A stretch of DNA of 64,000 bases from Phormidesmis sp963710175. Its GTDB lineage: Bacteria > Cyanobacteriota > Cyanobacteriia > Phormidesmidales > Phormidesmidaceae. Made by a program: the position numbers and the translations under genes. Where the stretch lies: positions 1,798,001 to 1,862,000 of the forward strand of contig CAVPZC010000002.1 of the NCBI GenBank assembly GCA_963710175.1, written 5' to 3'. Every line of letters begins with the position of its first letter. The first letter of the stretch is position 1. The notes under the pieces were generated by a model. That model had not been told where the DNA came from and made no database searches. It saw only the letters and a program-made list of their open reading frames with translations. Positions 33,454-42,778 of this stretch are shown here, piece after piece.

Positions 33454-33948
33454 CGAAACTGACGTCCGAGTAAAAGGTGTGTGGTGCTATCTCTATCGGG
33501 GCATTGATGAGGATGGCAATCTGGTGGATGTCCGCCTCAGTAAAACTCGCGATATGGCAGGCACCAAAGCCTTCTTTGGGCTATCGGTCTGCACGAAGAC
33601 GCACCGGAGAAGGTGGCTACCGATGGCTTAGCTTCCTACCCACGGGCGTTGGCGCAGCCTCTCCCCCGGAGAAATGAGGAAGAACTAAGCAAAGATACCG
33701 AGCATGAGGTTCGCCCCTGCATGGCCAATCCTGTCGAGCAGAGCCATCGACGCATCAAACATCGCTATTATCCAACTCTGGGCTTTGGTGAGTTTGATGC
33801 AGCTCAAAGATTCTGCAAAGCGGTCGATGAAGTGGGCAACTTTCTACGGCCGCGATCGCGTATGGCAGAGTTCGTGTCTCTTATAGATCGCAGGGAGCGA
33901 TCTATAAAAGGAGTAGAGGAACTGGATGTCTTGTTCAAATCCGCGTAA
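33427..33948 (+). pseudogene. IS6-family transposase remnant
   Basis: Two pieces of an IS6-type DDE transposase are visible in different frames. The first reads ETDVRVKGVWCYLYRGIDED and LSKTRDMAGTKAFF. The second reads PEKVATDGLASYPRA, then VEQSHRRIKHRYYPTLGFGE and DEVGNFLRPRSRMAEFVSL. The N-terminal zinc ribbon and helix-turn-helix are missing, and at least one frameshift lies near 33600-33660. A related, differently deleted remnant lies at 48329-48560. The element end is probably at CAATTTGGCTACC near 34003. Confidence 0.8.
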
Positions 33949-34059
33949 GCACAAGCAGGATGGGGGAAGGTTGCCTTGAGGGCGACGTGCTCCAATTTGG
34001 CTACCCAATCCTGACAATTTCAAGCTGGGGGTTTACCTATTATTTAGTTAGCGAAGATC

Positions 34060-35475
34060 TCACATAATATTAGGCTTTCCCCCAGATTTTTCCACTCTCT
34101 CAATGAGGCCGCTGTGCTGTTTGAGTTTTGAGACAAGTCTTGTAGACTGTGCTTGCAACTTCTCAATGTCAAGCCAAGGAATTTTACCATTAACAACAAG
34201 GTCTTTGCCGCCCACGAATGAGTGCTTCACATGAAATTGCCCACCGGATATGATTGGGGCAATTGTCAAATCATGCTGACCAAAATATCGAGGATGGTCG
34301 AGACCTAGGAGCACTAGGTCAGCCGCCTTCCCGATTTCGATTGTTCCAACAGCTTCGAACCCGAGGGCGCGGGCACCCCCGGCAGTAGCCCAGTGAAGAA
34401 CCGTCTCCGCTTTTGTAGAACTCGGGAGACCAACTGCGCGGTGCATCGTGAAGGCGGAGTAAATTGCCTGCGCCATATCGCCCGCCTCGTTAGCGGCCGT
34501 GCCATCGACTGCCAACGAAACAATGCCTCCTAAATCATGCATGAATGGTGCCGGTGCAACACCAGAACCAAGCCTCGCATTTGATTGAGGACAGTGGGCC
34601 ATCGCCGTGCCCGAATCCGCCAAGAGCTTAAGTTCTCCTTCGTCGCACTTGACCAAGTGTGCAAACCAGACATCTGCCCCGATCCATTCTTGGTCAGCCA
34701 TCCAATGCACAGGTCTTTTTCCGAATCGTTCTAGCGTCGAAGAAACGTATGTGTCGTTCTCAGAGAGATGAGTGTGGAGACGAAGTCCCATGCTGCGTGC
34801 TGCGCGCGCGAGCTCTCGTGCCTCTCCCTCCCTCATATTGAAGACAGTCGTGACAGGCGCGACCGCAACCCTACTCATAGCATTACTTGAGGGGTCGTGC
34901 CATTGGCTAGCAGTCTCTTCTATCCCTCGAAGCATCTCGTCTATCGTTTCGGTGGGAGCAGGAGAAATATTTGAATGGTGCCACGGCCGCCCGTGTGTTA
35001 GACCGCCCCGCCCCATTACGAATCTCATACCGAAACGCTGCGCTGTCTGAAAAAGGATATCAGCAGGTCTATAGTCAAACCTATCGCCGAATATATAGTG
35101 CTGATCAGCGACGGTTGTTGCGCCCGATAGCGCCAACTCTAGCAGTCCAATTGTTGTAGATAACTCCAACGCCTCTGCGGTCAGCATTGGCCAGTAGGTA
35201 TAGGGCGCACCCATTACCCAATCATCCAGTCCACTGTTCAAGACAGAAGGAACCGATTTCATGATCGATTGGAACAGATGGTGATGTGTATTCACAAAGC
35301 CGGGACATACTGTGCATCCGAGTGCGTCTATAACACGCTCCCCATCTTCTGCGACAAGGTTACCCATCTGGGTTATGACTCCATCTCGGACTCGGATAGA
35401 GCCGCTGAACCGGCAATCGACACCTAATTTACCGTTTAAGCCATGCTCAACATTAATAACTATGAAACTCGTCAT
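34060..35475 (-). CDS. Amidohydrolase (SsnA/TrzN/8-oxoguanine deaminase-like)
   Basis: This 471-residue metal-dependent aminohydrolase belongs to the cytosine/guanine deaminase-like branch (COG0402). The ATG at 35475 has GGAGAG eight bases upstream, so the longer frame to 35541 is unlikely. Metal and catalytic positions are PGFVNTHHHLFQ (HxH), LRLHTHLSENDTYV, WFAHLVKCDEGEL and LAVDGTAANEAGDMAQ (Asp). Relatives deaminate or dechlorinate heterocycles such as 8-oxoguanine, guanine or s-triazines. The exact substrate cannot be fixed. The gene has few HIP1 sites and sits among insertion-sequence remains, which hints at recent acquisition. Confidence 0.85.
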   Translation of the reverse strand: MTSFIVINVEHGLNGKLGVDCRFSGSIRVRDGVITQMGNLVAEDGERVIDALGCTVCPGFVNTHHHLFQSIMKSVPSVLNSGLDDWVMGAPYTYWPMLTAEALELSTTIGLLELALSGATTVADQHYIFGDRFDYRPADILFQTAQRFGMRFVMGRGGLTHGRPWHHSNISPAPTETIDEMLRGIEETASQWHDPSSNAMSRVAVAPVTTVFNMREGEARELARAARSMGLRLHTHLSENDTYVSSTLERFGKRPVHWMADQEWIGADVWFAHLVKCDEGELKLLADSGTAMAHCPQSNARLGSGVAPAPFMHDLGGIVSLAVDGTAANEAGDMAQAIYSAFTMHRAVGLPSSTKAETVLHWATAGGARALGFEAVGTIEIGKAADLVLLGLDHPRYFGQHDLTIAPIISGGQFHVKHSFVGGKDLVVNGKIPWLDIEKLQAQSTRLVSKLKQHSGLIERVEKSGGKPNIM

Positions 35476-35678
35476 GGGCACTCTCCAAGCGTAAGACCCG
35501 TCACATCTCAAGACCATGCGAGTAAGAGAGTGCAGCGACACCTTTAATGTCGAAGCCTACGCGCTAAGTCAGGGCCACGTTGGAACTCCGGCTGCTTAGA
35601 GAGAACGTAAGGACGGAATAAATGCCGCAGCATTAGCAATATTACACAGCACCAAACAAATAGCAAGGAGACGCCTCC

Positions 35679-35696
35679 AAAATTCAGATCACTCTC
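35679..35696. repeat. Relic of an IS256 right end
   Basis: The 18 bases AAAATTCAGATCACTCTC are identical to the outer part of the right end of the intact IS256 element (28346-28363). They abut the start of a broken transposase-like gene at 35697. A left end was not found here, so this is a leftover terminus of an earlier insertion or deletion. Confidence 0.7.
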
Positions 35697-36105
35697 ATCT
35701 TGCCCCTGCTTATGGCGCACAAAAAGCACAGCAGGCGATTGACACTTTTGAAGCGCAGATTACCTCATTTGCTCAAGCGATTGAGGCTTGGCAGCAGTGG
35801 GTGACCAGTGCCCTCGGTGGCTAAACCCAAGATCCGGCGTCCGCAATTGGATACTCACCTGCTTATTCCCTTGGGTGTATTGGACACAGCAAGCTGATAA
35901 GACTCGGCAACCCTCGCTCAAGCGGCCCTACCAGGACGCTGCTAACAATGTCTCTGACTGAATCTTTGAGCGCAACATCGCAGAACGCTTTCCAAACGCA
36001 GAGCTGCTGTACTGGACATAGCAGGTAATTCGCTTCACGGAACCGCTTGGATATTCGAACTTCCGTCATCTGTTGAATCGGGAGATGAATGACAAAGGTC
36101 GTTCC
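35697..36105 (+). pseudogene. Transposase-like (DUF6399-type) gene remnant
   Basis: The stretch reads APAYGAQKAQQAIDTFEAQI and SFAQAIEAWQQWVTSALGG, ending at a stop near 35824. Further on comes PWVYWTQQADKTRQPSLKRP with internal TGA and TAG stops, then VIRFTEPLGYSNFRHLLNRE. The YW-QQ-DKTR...LK pattern recalls the DUF6399 proteins related to transposases. This is recalled, not searched. The reading frame is clearly dead. Its left edge is an IS256 end relic. Confidence 0.45.
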
Positions 36106-36225
36106 CTGTCCGGTCGATGACAGGCAAGAGAGCTTGCCTTGACGCTTATCTACAAAAATCTGATAGCAAATCGCTAAATGAGACGAGCTAGGTCCTCTCG
36201 CTGCCTGTTTGTAAGCTGATATCTG

Positions 36226-37833
36226 TTAGCGCTGCTGCACTGGTAGACGGATTTCAAAAGCTGTTCCTTGTCCAGAAACAGAGCAACAGATGATCTCTCC
36301 TTTATGTTCTTTCACAATGATCTGATGAGCAATAGAAAGACCTAGCCCGGTGCCTTGGCCAACGGGTTTGGTGGTGAAGAATGGGTCAAACATTTTTGCT
36401 CGCACAGCAGGCGTCATGCCGATGCCACTATCAGTAATGCGAAGGATGATATGGTTACAGTCAGCTACCGCAGTACTGATTTTAATTTGATAGCTATCAA
36501 ATTGAGAGCTATCAATTCGATTACTTTGGATTTGATTAGGCCAGTGGTCACGCTCTTGTTTTTCCTTTGCTTCTATCGCATCAATTGCATTAGTCAGAAT
36601 ATGCATGATTGCCTGATTCAACTCTCTCGAAAAGCATTCTAAAAGGGGTACTGCTGAGTCAAACTGTTTGACCACTTCAATTCCCTTTGTATTGTTTGCT
36701 TCGCTGCTCTCTTCTTGGCTGGTAGGCTGAAGCCGATACTGCAAAAAATTGAGCGTGCTTTCGAGGCTTTGGTGGATATTTACAATCTTACAATCGGCTT
36801 CGTCAAGGCGGGAGAAGTTGCGCAGCGATCGCACAATCTGTGTAATCCGAGCGACGCCTGAAAGGGTCGAGTTCATCAGCTTTGTAAAATCTTTTTCGAG
36901 AAAGTCGAACCCTATAGCCTCGAGCATCTCTTCTATCGCGGGAGTTGGGTTTGGGTATTCTGCCCGGTACAGCGCAACGAGCGCTAGTATATCCTTCACA
37001 TAGTGCTGAGCGTGCTCTAGATTGCCATCGATAAAGTTAGTAGGATTGTTGATTTCGTGAGCAATTCCAGCGACTAGCTGCCCTAGGCTGGACATCTTCT
37101 CTGTATGAATAAGTTTGGCTTGTGTCTCTTGCAAAGATGCAATTGCCATCGATAGATCTGTGTTCGCAGCGGTTAATTCTTCTGTTCTTTTAGCGACTCT
37201 TCTCTCTAGGCTGCGGTTAACCCCTTGTAGGACTTGTTCTGTGTGATGGCGGGAAATTGTACCTCCTAGGCATCCAGCGACTGCTTGTAGGGTCGAGACT
37301 TCTACCGTCGTCCACTCATATTTAACTTTGCACTGATCGAATCCAATGAATCCCCAGAAGTGATTGCGAATATGAACAGGAACTACCAGAATAGAGAGAA
37401 TGCCCTGCGATTCTAAGATCTCTTTTTCAATTAGGGGAAACTCTTGAACAGGCCCGTAGAGTGGTCGCCCTTTCGATAGCTCTGTATACCAGTGCGGGAT
37501 AAAGTTCTCACAGAGCAAGTTTTGTAGGTCGAGATTGTCAATTTCAGGCAAGATACCAGGAGCAGCCCACTCCCATCTCTGACTCATGGCAGGTTTGCCC
37601 TCTTCTGGATGCGGATGCGTCTCAAAAATGTAAGTGCGATCTACCTGAGTCGCCTGGCCTAAAGCTGCTAGTGCTTGGTCAATAGCCTCGTAGTAGTTGT
37701 GGCCAGTGAGCAAAATATTCGTAGCAGCAGCGACTCCCTGGAGCAGCTCTTCATACCTAACTACCTTAGTCTGTAATTGAGCCGGTAATTTCACTGAGTC
37801 AGTCGCGTTTGAATAATCAATGCAAGAAGACAT
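36226..37833 (-). CDS. GAF-domain sensor histidine kinase
   Basis: This 535-residue cytoplasmic sensor kinase has an N-terminal GAF domain (about residues 45-200, including WGFIGFDQCKVKYEW), a coiled-coil linker (RRVAKRTEELTAANTDLSMA) and a transmitter. The phospho-acceptor is His near residue 259 in LVAGIAHEINNPTNFIDGN. The ATPase part shows the N box HILTNAIDAIEA, G1 DSGIGMTP, F box FDPFFTTKPVG and G2 GTGLGLSIAHQ. No response regulator is adjacent. The transmitter closely resembles that of the symporter-kinase fusion at 44953-47697. The ligand is unknown. Confidence 0.93.
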   Translation of the reverse strand: MSSCIDYSNATDSVKLPAQLQTKVVRYEELLQGVAAATNILLTGHNYYEAIDQALAALGQATQVDRTYIFETHPHPEEGKPAMSQRWEWAAPGILPEIDNLDLQNLLCENFIPHWYTELSKGRPLYGPVQEFPLIEKEILESQGILSILVVPVHIRNHFWGFIGFDQCKVKYEWTTVEVSTLQAVAGCLGGTISRHHTEQVLQGVNRSLERRVAKRTEELTAANTDLSMAIASLQETQAKLIHTEKMSSLGQLVAGIAHEINNPTNFIDGNLEHAQHYVKDILALVALYRAEYPNPTPAIEEMLEAIGFDFLEKDFTKLMNSTLSGVARITQIVRSLRNFSRLDEADCKIVNIHQSLESTLNFLQYRLQPTSQEESSEANNTKGIEVVKQFDSAVPLLECFSRELNQAIMHILTNAIDAIEAKEKQERDHWPNQIQSNRIDSSQFDSYQIKISTAVADCNHIILRITDSGIGMTPAVRAKMFDPFFTTKPVGQGTGLGLSIAHQIIVKEHKGEIICCSVSGQGTAFEIRLPVQQR

Positions 37834-38087
37834 AGATACCGTGAAGAGATGGAACTAGTCAAACTTGACGCTGTGCTATTGATATGGAAAGAGCTTTTTT
37901 CTATAGTTCCCTATCCTAGGCCAAAATATCATCGCTCTTTGATGGTTCTAGCAAGATGCGATCACCGAAATTCTACGGAAGTCTTGGCGTGGTTTAATCT
38001 CAGGCAACACTCTCGATGAGATCGGGTGATTCAGTCAACGCCGCGATTCTCTGGCAGAGAGGCTGCGCCAACGCATAGGCTGAATGG

Positions 38088-39308
38088 TTATTGCCACCGC
38101 CTTTCTTCCTGATTGGCGACCGCAATTGTCGCCTCTACTCGAACGCCATTTTTGAACTGAGCGCCTTCAATCACATTGCCGAGACGCTTGAAGCCTCGAA
38201 TCCGTAGCCATCGTTTCTGAGCACTCTGCACCAACTTGAAGACCAGCGGCAGAACCGTGCCTTGGGAGACGGCTCCTCGGGTCTGGTCAGTACGCAGTCG
38301 GACAGTGGCAAAGGTCGATTCGATAGGGTTGGTGGAGCGAATATGCTTCCAGTGCTCAGCCGGAAAGTCATAGAACCGCAGCAGCACGTCGCGGTCTTTT
38401 GCCAAACAGTCCGCAGCCTCAGGGTACTTCACCTGATAGGTCTTGAGAAAGCGGTTAAACGTTTGATTGGCATCGGTCTTGGTCTCAGCCCGATAGATCT
38501 CCCATAGGGCCGACTTCGCCTGAGGCTGAAGCTTCTTCGGCAGCTTGTTAATCACATTCGCCGTCTTGTGCACCCAGCAGCGCTGCTTCTGAGTCGTCGG
38601 CCAGACTTGAGGCAGCGCCTTCCAGAAACCCAACGCCCCATCGCCAATGGCTAGCTGTGGGTCATGCTGTAGCCCCTGATCTTTGAGCTTCAGCAGCAGT
38701 GACTTCCAACTGAGTTCTGACTCTCGGTAGCCTGCCTCGATGCCTAACAACTCCTTGTGACCGCTATCGCTGACGCCAATCATCACCAAAATGCACTGAC
38801 GCTCCTCGGCGCGGATGTTGAAGTAGATGCCATCGGCCCACACATACACATAGCGCTTGTGTTTCAAAGAACGCCCTTGCCAGTCCTGATGCTCGCTGCC
38901 CCACTTCGACTTCAGCCGACTGATGGTTGCTGAGGACAACCCCTTTGCCTCTGGCCCTAGCAAGGCGGCTAAGGCTTCGCCAAAGTCTCCTGTCGAAACG
39001 CCTTTGAGATACAGCCAGGGCAATACTTCCTCTACACTCCGACTGCGTTTGAGGTAGGGCGGCAGCAACTGTGAGGTGAACTTGAGACCGCTGCTGCTGC
39101 GGTCTCTCACCTTTGGCACTTGGATAGCCACCTCGCCCACCCCGCTCGTCTTGAGCCCTCGATATCGGCCCATAAACTCACTTAGCTCTGCCTCCACTGC
39201 TTGCGCAATGATTTGACGAGCGCCTTGTCGCAACAGGTCACTGAGCGCATCGCTAAAGCCTTCCTGACACTCTGGTGTTTTGAACTCGACTAGATTATCT
39301 TGAGTCAT
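38088..39308 (-). CDS. IS256-family transposase, second type
   Basis: This 406-residue mutator-type transposase is distinct from the one at 27 kb. Motifs are VYVWADGIYFNIRAEERQCI (first Asp), LAIGDGALGFWKALPQVWP (second Asp), RCWVHKTANVINKLPKKLQ and HIRSTNPIESTFATVRLRT (Glu). The start codon region fits the ATG at 39308. The frame is intact, so it may be active. I could not fix its terminal repeats. The right edge must lie before ISAzo13 copy 2, whose end starts at 39392, only 84 bases from the start codon. Confidence 0.93.
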   Translation of the reverse strand: MTQDNLVEFKTPECQEGFSDALSDLLRQGARQIIAQAVEAELSEFMGRYRGLKTSGVGEVAIQVPKVRDRSSSGLKFTSQLLPPYLKRSRSVEEVLPWLYLKGVSTGDFGEALAALLGPEAKGLSSATISRLKSKWGSEHQDWQGRSLKHKRYVYVWADGIYFNIRAEERQCILVMIGVSDSGHKELLGIEAGYRESELSWKSLLLKLKDQGLQHDPQLAIGDGALGFWKALPQVWPTTQKQRCWVHKTANVINKLPKKLQPQAKSALWEIYRAETKTDANQTFNRFLKTYQVKYPEAADCLAKDRDVLLRFYDFPAEHWKHIRSTNPIESTFATVRLRTDQTRGAVSQGTVLPLVFKLVQSAQKRWLRIRGFKRLGNVIEGAQFKNGVRVEATIAVANQEERRWQ

Positions 39309-39391
39309 GGTGTATTCCTTTTCTGGTACTTTTTGCTTTCCAGAAGGATACGCCTTTTTTTATCCCCTATGCTGTACACCAGAAATAGTTA

Positions 39392-40152
39392 GGGGAGCGC
39401 AAACAAATAAGTTACCGTTTACATAGGAACAATCGTCACATCCCACTTAGGCAACGTTTCAGACCGTTGCCACTGTTGCTCGAACGGTTCCAACTCATCT
39501 TTGGCCACCTTGATACCCTTCTGATAAGTCGTCTCGACTAACTCAACAATTGGCGCAAAGCCATTCCAAGTCATGTTCGCCGCCCAGCGTAGGGCAGCTT
39601 CAACGGTATCGAGGATAGCGCCATTCCAGTAGTTTTCTAACGCCGCCCAACAGCGCTCTATCGGATTGTACTTGCTGTGATAAGGCGGATAGTAAACCAG
39701 GCGTATTTTCATCTGCTCGCGCTGCGAAAACTGCACCATACGCTTGATGAACTGAGTCCGCTGGCTTTTGACAGCAGGTCCGTTGTCTAAGTCAATCACC
39801 CATTCTGCTGTCTCTGAATAGGCGGCCCGATGCGTCTGCCACCAGTCTTCTAAGCAGTCGACAATAAAGTCGCTGGTCTCTGCTGACTGCCCGAAGTAAA
39901 TCGAGAGTTGCTCTCCCTTCACATCGAGAATGCCAAAGGGCACTAGTGTGGCTTCGCGGTAGTGGTCATGGTCATCGGCCTGTCGCGGTTCGAGGGTTCG
40001 CGCCCCGCCGCCCCTTGATAGATTCCCAATGGCGACTTTAGCCTTGCTGTCGATGGAGAGTCTCAACACTTTGGGGTCGGCGTCTGCTGCTGCATTCGCT
40101 CGGGCTACATTCTCAAAGATGGCGTCTGTTTCGGGCACCTTTTTGTGCGGCT
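39392..40152 (-). mobile_element. ISAzo13-like element, copy 2, truncated
   Basis: The end GGGGAGCGCAAACAAATAAG is present at 39392, and the orfB side is intact. The identity with copies 1 and 3 stops at GTGCGGCT (40152), exactly where the IS21 element begins. The orfA part and the other terminus are missing from this place and are not found past the far end of the IS21 element either. Confidence 0.85.
39419..40138 (-). CDS. ISAzo13-like transposase orfB, copy 2 (orphan)
   Basis: This is the catalytic half of the transposase with the same sequence as the copy at 50023 (YSETAEW variant). It lacks orfA because an IS21-family element starts at 40153. The visible GTG start at 40138 (MPETDAIFENVARANA) is only an in-frame codon, and no ribosome site is evident. 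The protein is probably not made as a working transposase, although it still has its DNGPAV and IERCW motifs. Confidence 0.75.
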   Translation of the reverse strand: MPETDAIFENVARANAAADADPKVLRLSIDSKAKVAIGNLSRGGGARTLEPRQADDHDHYREATLVPFGILDVKGEQLSIYFGQSAETSDFIVDCLEDWWQTHRAAYSETAEWVIDLDNGPAVKSQRTQFIKRMVQFSQREQMKIRLVYYPPYHSKYNPIERCWAALENYWNGAILDTVEAALRWAANMTWNGFAPIVELVETTYQKGIKVAKDELEPFEQQWQRSETLPKWDVTIVPM

Positions 40153-40296
40153 TGCATATTCACCCAACTTCGGCAATCAATCACCCCTAACTTCGGCGGC
40201 TAGTCGCGCTCAACTTCGGCAGGGTGAAAATCGGCAGGTGTGTAGACTGACTATAAGCTGATTAGAAGAGGAACAGTCCATAACTTCATTTCATCT

Positions 40297-41058
40297 TTAG
40301 GTTGTTGTTTCTTTTTCAGACTTGAGCTTGCTGGTGAGCTTTCGCATCGATTCACCCTTGAGAGCTAAACGCAGGGAATCATGAACGATGCGGTCAAGAA
40401 TGGCATCGGCTAAGGTAGGTTCTTGAATTTGCTGATGCCACTGATTGACAGGAAATTGAGTAGCGAATAGGCACGAACTCCGTCGATAGCGGTCATCTAG
40501 GAAATCGAGAATTTCCCTGGCATCATTGGGCGATAGCGGATCTCTGAGCCATTCATCAAGGATGACTAGATCAAATCCTGCCAGCCGTTTTCGGAGTCTA
40601 GGGAAAGACCCGTCAGCCTTAGCTAACTTCAGCTCAGAGACGAGTTCAGCGGTTTTGATATAGCGTACGCTCTGCCCCTGCTTGCATAGGTGGTCGGCCA
40701 ACACACAGCTCAAAAAGGTCTTACCAGTGCCTGTTGGCCCGACCAGTACTAAGTTGAGATGGTCGGCTAGCCACTGTCCTTGTGCCCAGTCAAGAAATTG
40801 GGCTTTCTTCAAGCCACGGGGCACGTCAAAGTCAACGTCAGCAATGGCGGCACCGATAAATAGCTTGGCCTGCTTAAGCCGTCGCTGCTGCCGCTGTTGT
40901 TGCCGTCGTAGATATTCTCTTTCGACTAACAGCGCCAATCGTTCGTCAAAGGAGAGGTCATGGTAAGTCGGCTGCGCATGTTGATCCTGCCAAGCTTCTA
41001 CGAAACCGTTTAGTTTCAGGTCTTTGAGCTGTTCGAGTGTTTGTTGCATAGGAGTCAC
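40297..41058 (-). CDS. istB: IS21-family helper ATPase IstB
   Basis: This 253-residue AAA+ protein helps the IstA transposase. It is related to DnaC. Walker A is VLVGPTGTGKTFLSCVLADH (about residues 103-122) and Walker B is FDLVILDEWLRDPLS. It also shows the N-terminal LEQLKDLKLNGFVEAWQDQ typical of IstB. It starts nine bases after the istA stop, so the two are co-translated. The element looks complete, so transposition is possible. Confidence 0.95.
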   Translation of the reverse strand: MTPMQQTLEQLKDLKLNGFVEAWQDQHAQPTYHDLSFDERLALLVEREYLRRQQQRQQRRLKQAKLFIGAAIADVDFDVPRGLKKAQFLDWAQGQWLADHLNLVLVGPTGTGKTFLSCVLADHLCKQGQSVRYIKTAELVSELKLAKADGSFPRLRKRLAGFDLVILDEWLRDPLSPNDAREILDFLDDRYRRSSCLFATQFPVNQWHQQIQEPTLADAILDRIVHDSLRLALKGESMRKLTSKLKSEKETTT

Positions 41059-41067
41059 TAAAGAGGA

Positions 41068-42624
41068 TTAGCTATAGTAATTTTGGCCGCGTAAGTTGTC
41101 GTGGTTGTTCGCAAGCGGTGGGGGTGTATCGGCTTCTAAGGGCACCTCATCAAGATGGGATTTTAAGATCGCCTTGAGTCGCCTGAGACCAGTCATACCA
41201 AAGGCATTGGCACGGCGACAGGTGAACTCCAATCGCACCGCGCCATACTGAGTGGCTAACCGTTGAATGCCTTTGATACTGCGGAATGCCTGCTCTTCAT
41301 GGGTTTTGTGCTCAAAGATGGCGCTCACCTGCGCTTTCGTATGGGGGCCAATCTGCTCGGCCCAGGTGATGAACCGCGCTTTGGACTGTTGTTTGTAGGC
41401 CCAGTGCTCTGGCGGCATATGGTCGGGCAGCGTGCTGTGCCGGTATTGAGACGCTGATGAGCGAGGGTGCGCTGCAATCCGTTGGTGGTCATAGAAAACT
41501 TCTACGAACTGCTCGCTGATTTTGACACTCACTTCTCGTCTGACGAACCAGTAAGGTACGGAATAGTAGTGTTTGTCTATCTCTAGGTGATAGTCCAGAT
41601 TGACGCGGGCTGTTTTCCACGTCGCAAATACAAATTCATAGGCCGGTAAAGGATTGAGAGCCGTTTGGTCAGTCCGCTCGAACATCTCTTTGCGAGAGAG
41701 CCCATAGCCTTTCATCGTGCGGCTATTGAGTTGCTCTAACAGATCTTTAATGGCTGCATTGAGGGTCGTAAAACTGGTGAATTGCTGATGGCGCAAAGGA
41801 GCAAGGATTCGACGCTCCACGGTCTGCACCGCTTTTTCAACCTTGGCTTTATCCTTGGGCTTCCTTACCCGTGCAGGTAGAATCGCAACGCCATAGTGCT
41901 CGGCAAAGTCTTGGTAGCTGCGGTTGATGCCAGGTTCGTAGCGGCAGGGGGCAGTAACGCCTGACTTGAGATTGTCTGGCACGATAGCGGCGGGGACGCC
42001 GCCATAGAAGGCCAGGGCGCGTTGGTGAGAGCCTATCCACTGGGGTAGGGCTTGGCTCGGGGTCGCTTCGGCATAGGTGTAGTTACTCGCCCCAAAGCAG
42101 GCGACAAATATCTGCGCATCCGTGACGGTGCCTGTCGTCGGCTCTGTCACCGGGACGGTAAGACCACTGTAATCGACAAACAGCTTGTCGCCGGGTTTGT
42201 GGATCTGTCGCATTGATAGGTTTTGACTGCCTTTCCATTGGTTATAGCGGCGGCAGAAATTGCCATAGCTACAGCTCCACTGCCCGTCGTTTAACCCCTC
42301 TTGCCATAGCAGCGCGAGGGTGACGCCTTTTTTGGCTAATTCTCGATGCACCGCATCGAAGGAAATTGCGATCGCTTTTTTCGATCCATTATCTTTACGC
42401 TGGCCTTTGCCCAGCAGTGTTTGCGCTTCGCTATCGCTCAGATGCTCTAACTGCGCATAGCTCAGCTCTTTGGCGCTCGCTCGCCGGAGGTAGTCTTGCA
42501 CCGTTGAGCGGGCCACGTTGCAGCTACGGGCGACCTCTGTCTGGTTGCAGCCTAGCTCATGCAACCGGATTATTTCTCGAAACTTCTCCATTGCCATTTT
42601 TGCTCCTTGTGACTTGGCTCCCAT
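41068..42624 (-). CDS. istA: IS21-family transposase IstA
   Basis: This 518-residue DDE transposase has an N-terminal helix-turn-helix (IIRLHELGCNQTEVARSCNV) that binds the repeated end sites, and an integrase-like core. The catalytic region contains KPGDKLFVDYSGLTVPVT (first Asp), YGGVPAAIVPDNLKSGVTAP (second Asp) and KPKDKAKVEKAVQTVERRIL (Glu). The ATG at 42624 is used, and a second in-frame start lies near 42597 (MAMEKFREII). The frame is full length, and istB follows at once. Confidence 0.95.
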   Translation of the reverse strand: MGAKSQGAKMAMEKFREIIRLHELGCNQTEVARSCNVARSTVQDYLRRASAKELSYAQLEHLSDSEAQTLLGKGQRKDNGSKKAIAISFDAVHRELAKKGVTLALLWQEGLNDGQWSCSYGNFCRRYNQWKGSQNLSMRQIHKPGDKLFVDYSGLTVPVTEPTTGTVTDAQIFVACFGASNYTYAEATPSQALPQWIGSHQRALAFYGGVPAAIVPDNLKSGVTAPCRYEPGINRSYQDFAEHYGVAILPARVRKPKDKAKVEKAVQTVERRILAPLRHQQFTSFTTLNAAIKDLLEQLNSRTMKGYGLSRKEMFERTDQTALNPLPAYEFVFATWKTARVNLDYHLEIDKHYYSVPYWFVRREVSVKISEQFVEVFYDHQRIAAHPRSSASQYRHSTLPDHMPPEHWAYKQQSKARFITWAEQIGPHTKAQVSAIFEHKTHEEQAFRSIKGIQRLATQYGAVRLEFTCRRANAFGMTGLRRLKAILKSHLDEVPLEADTPPPLANNHDNLRGQNYYS

Positions 42625-42675
42625 TGGCTTAGCTCCTCATCTTTTTGCTCATTTGACAGAGCAGTGTAGGTGAGT

Positions 42676-42778
42676 GCCGAAGTTGGGGGTGAACCACCTG
42701 CCGAAGTTAAGGGTGAATCATCTGCCGAAGTTGGGGTGAATCACCTGCCGAAGTTAGGGGTGAATAGCTGCCGAAGTT
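42676..42778. repeat. Array of five GCCGAAGTT sites at the IS21 right end
   Basis: GCCGAAGTT starts at 42676, 42700, 42724, 42747 and 42770. The spacing of 23-24 bases is about two helical turns. Each repeat is followed by a GGGGTGAA-like stretch. Three inverted copies lie at the opposite end. The pattern is a transposase binding array, not a CRISPR. Confidence 0.85.

Noticed and set aside
38040..38087. Terminal inverted repeats of the second IS256-type element
   Set aside because: Only a short GCATAGG match was found on the two sides, which is too weak to define ends.
42676..42778. Regularly spaced repeats resembling a CRISPR array
   Set aside because: The units are 9 bases with 14-15-base spacers that are themselves similar, they have inverted mates at the other end of an IS21 element, and no cas genes are present.
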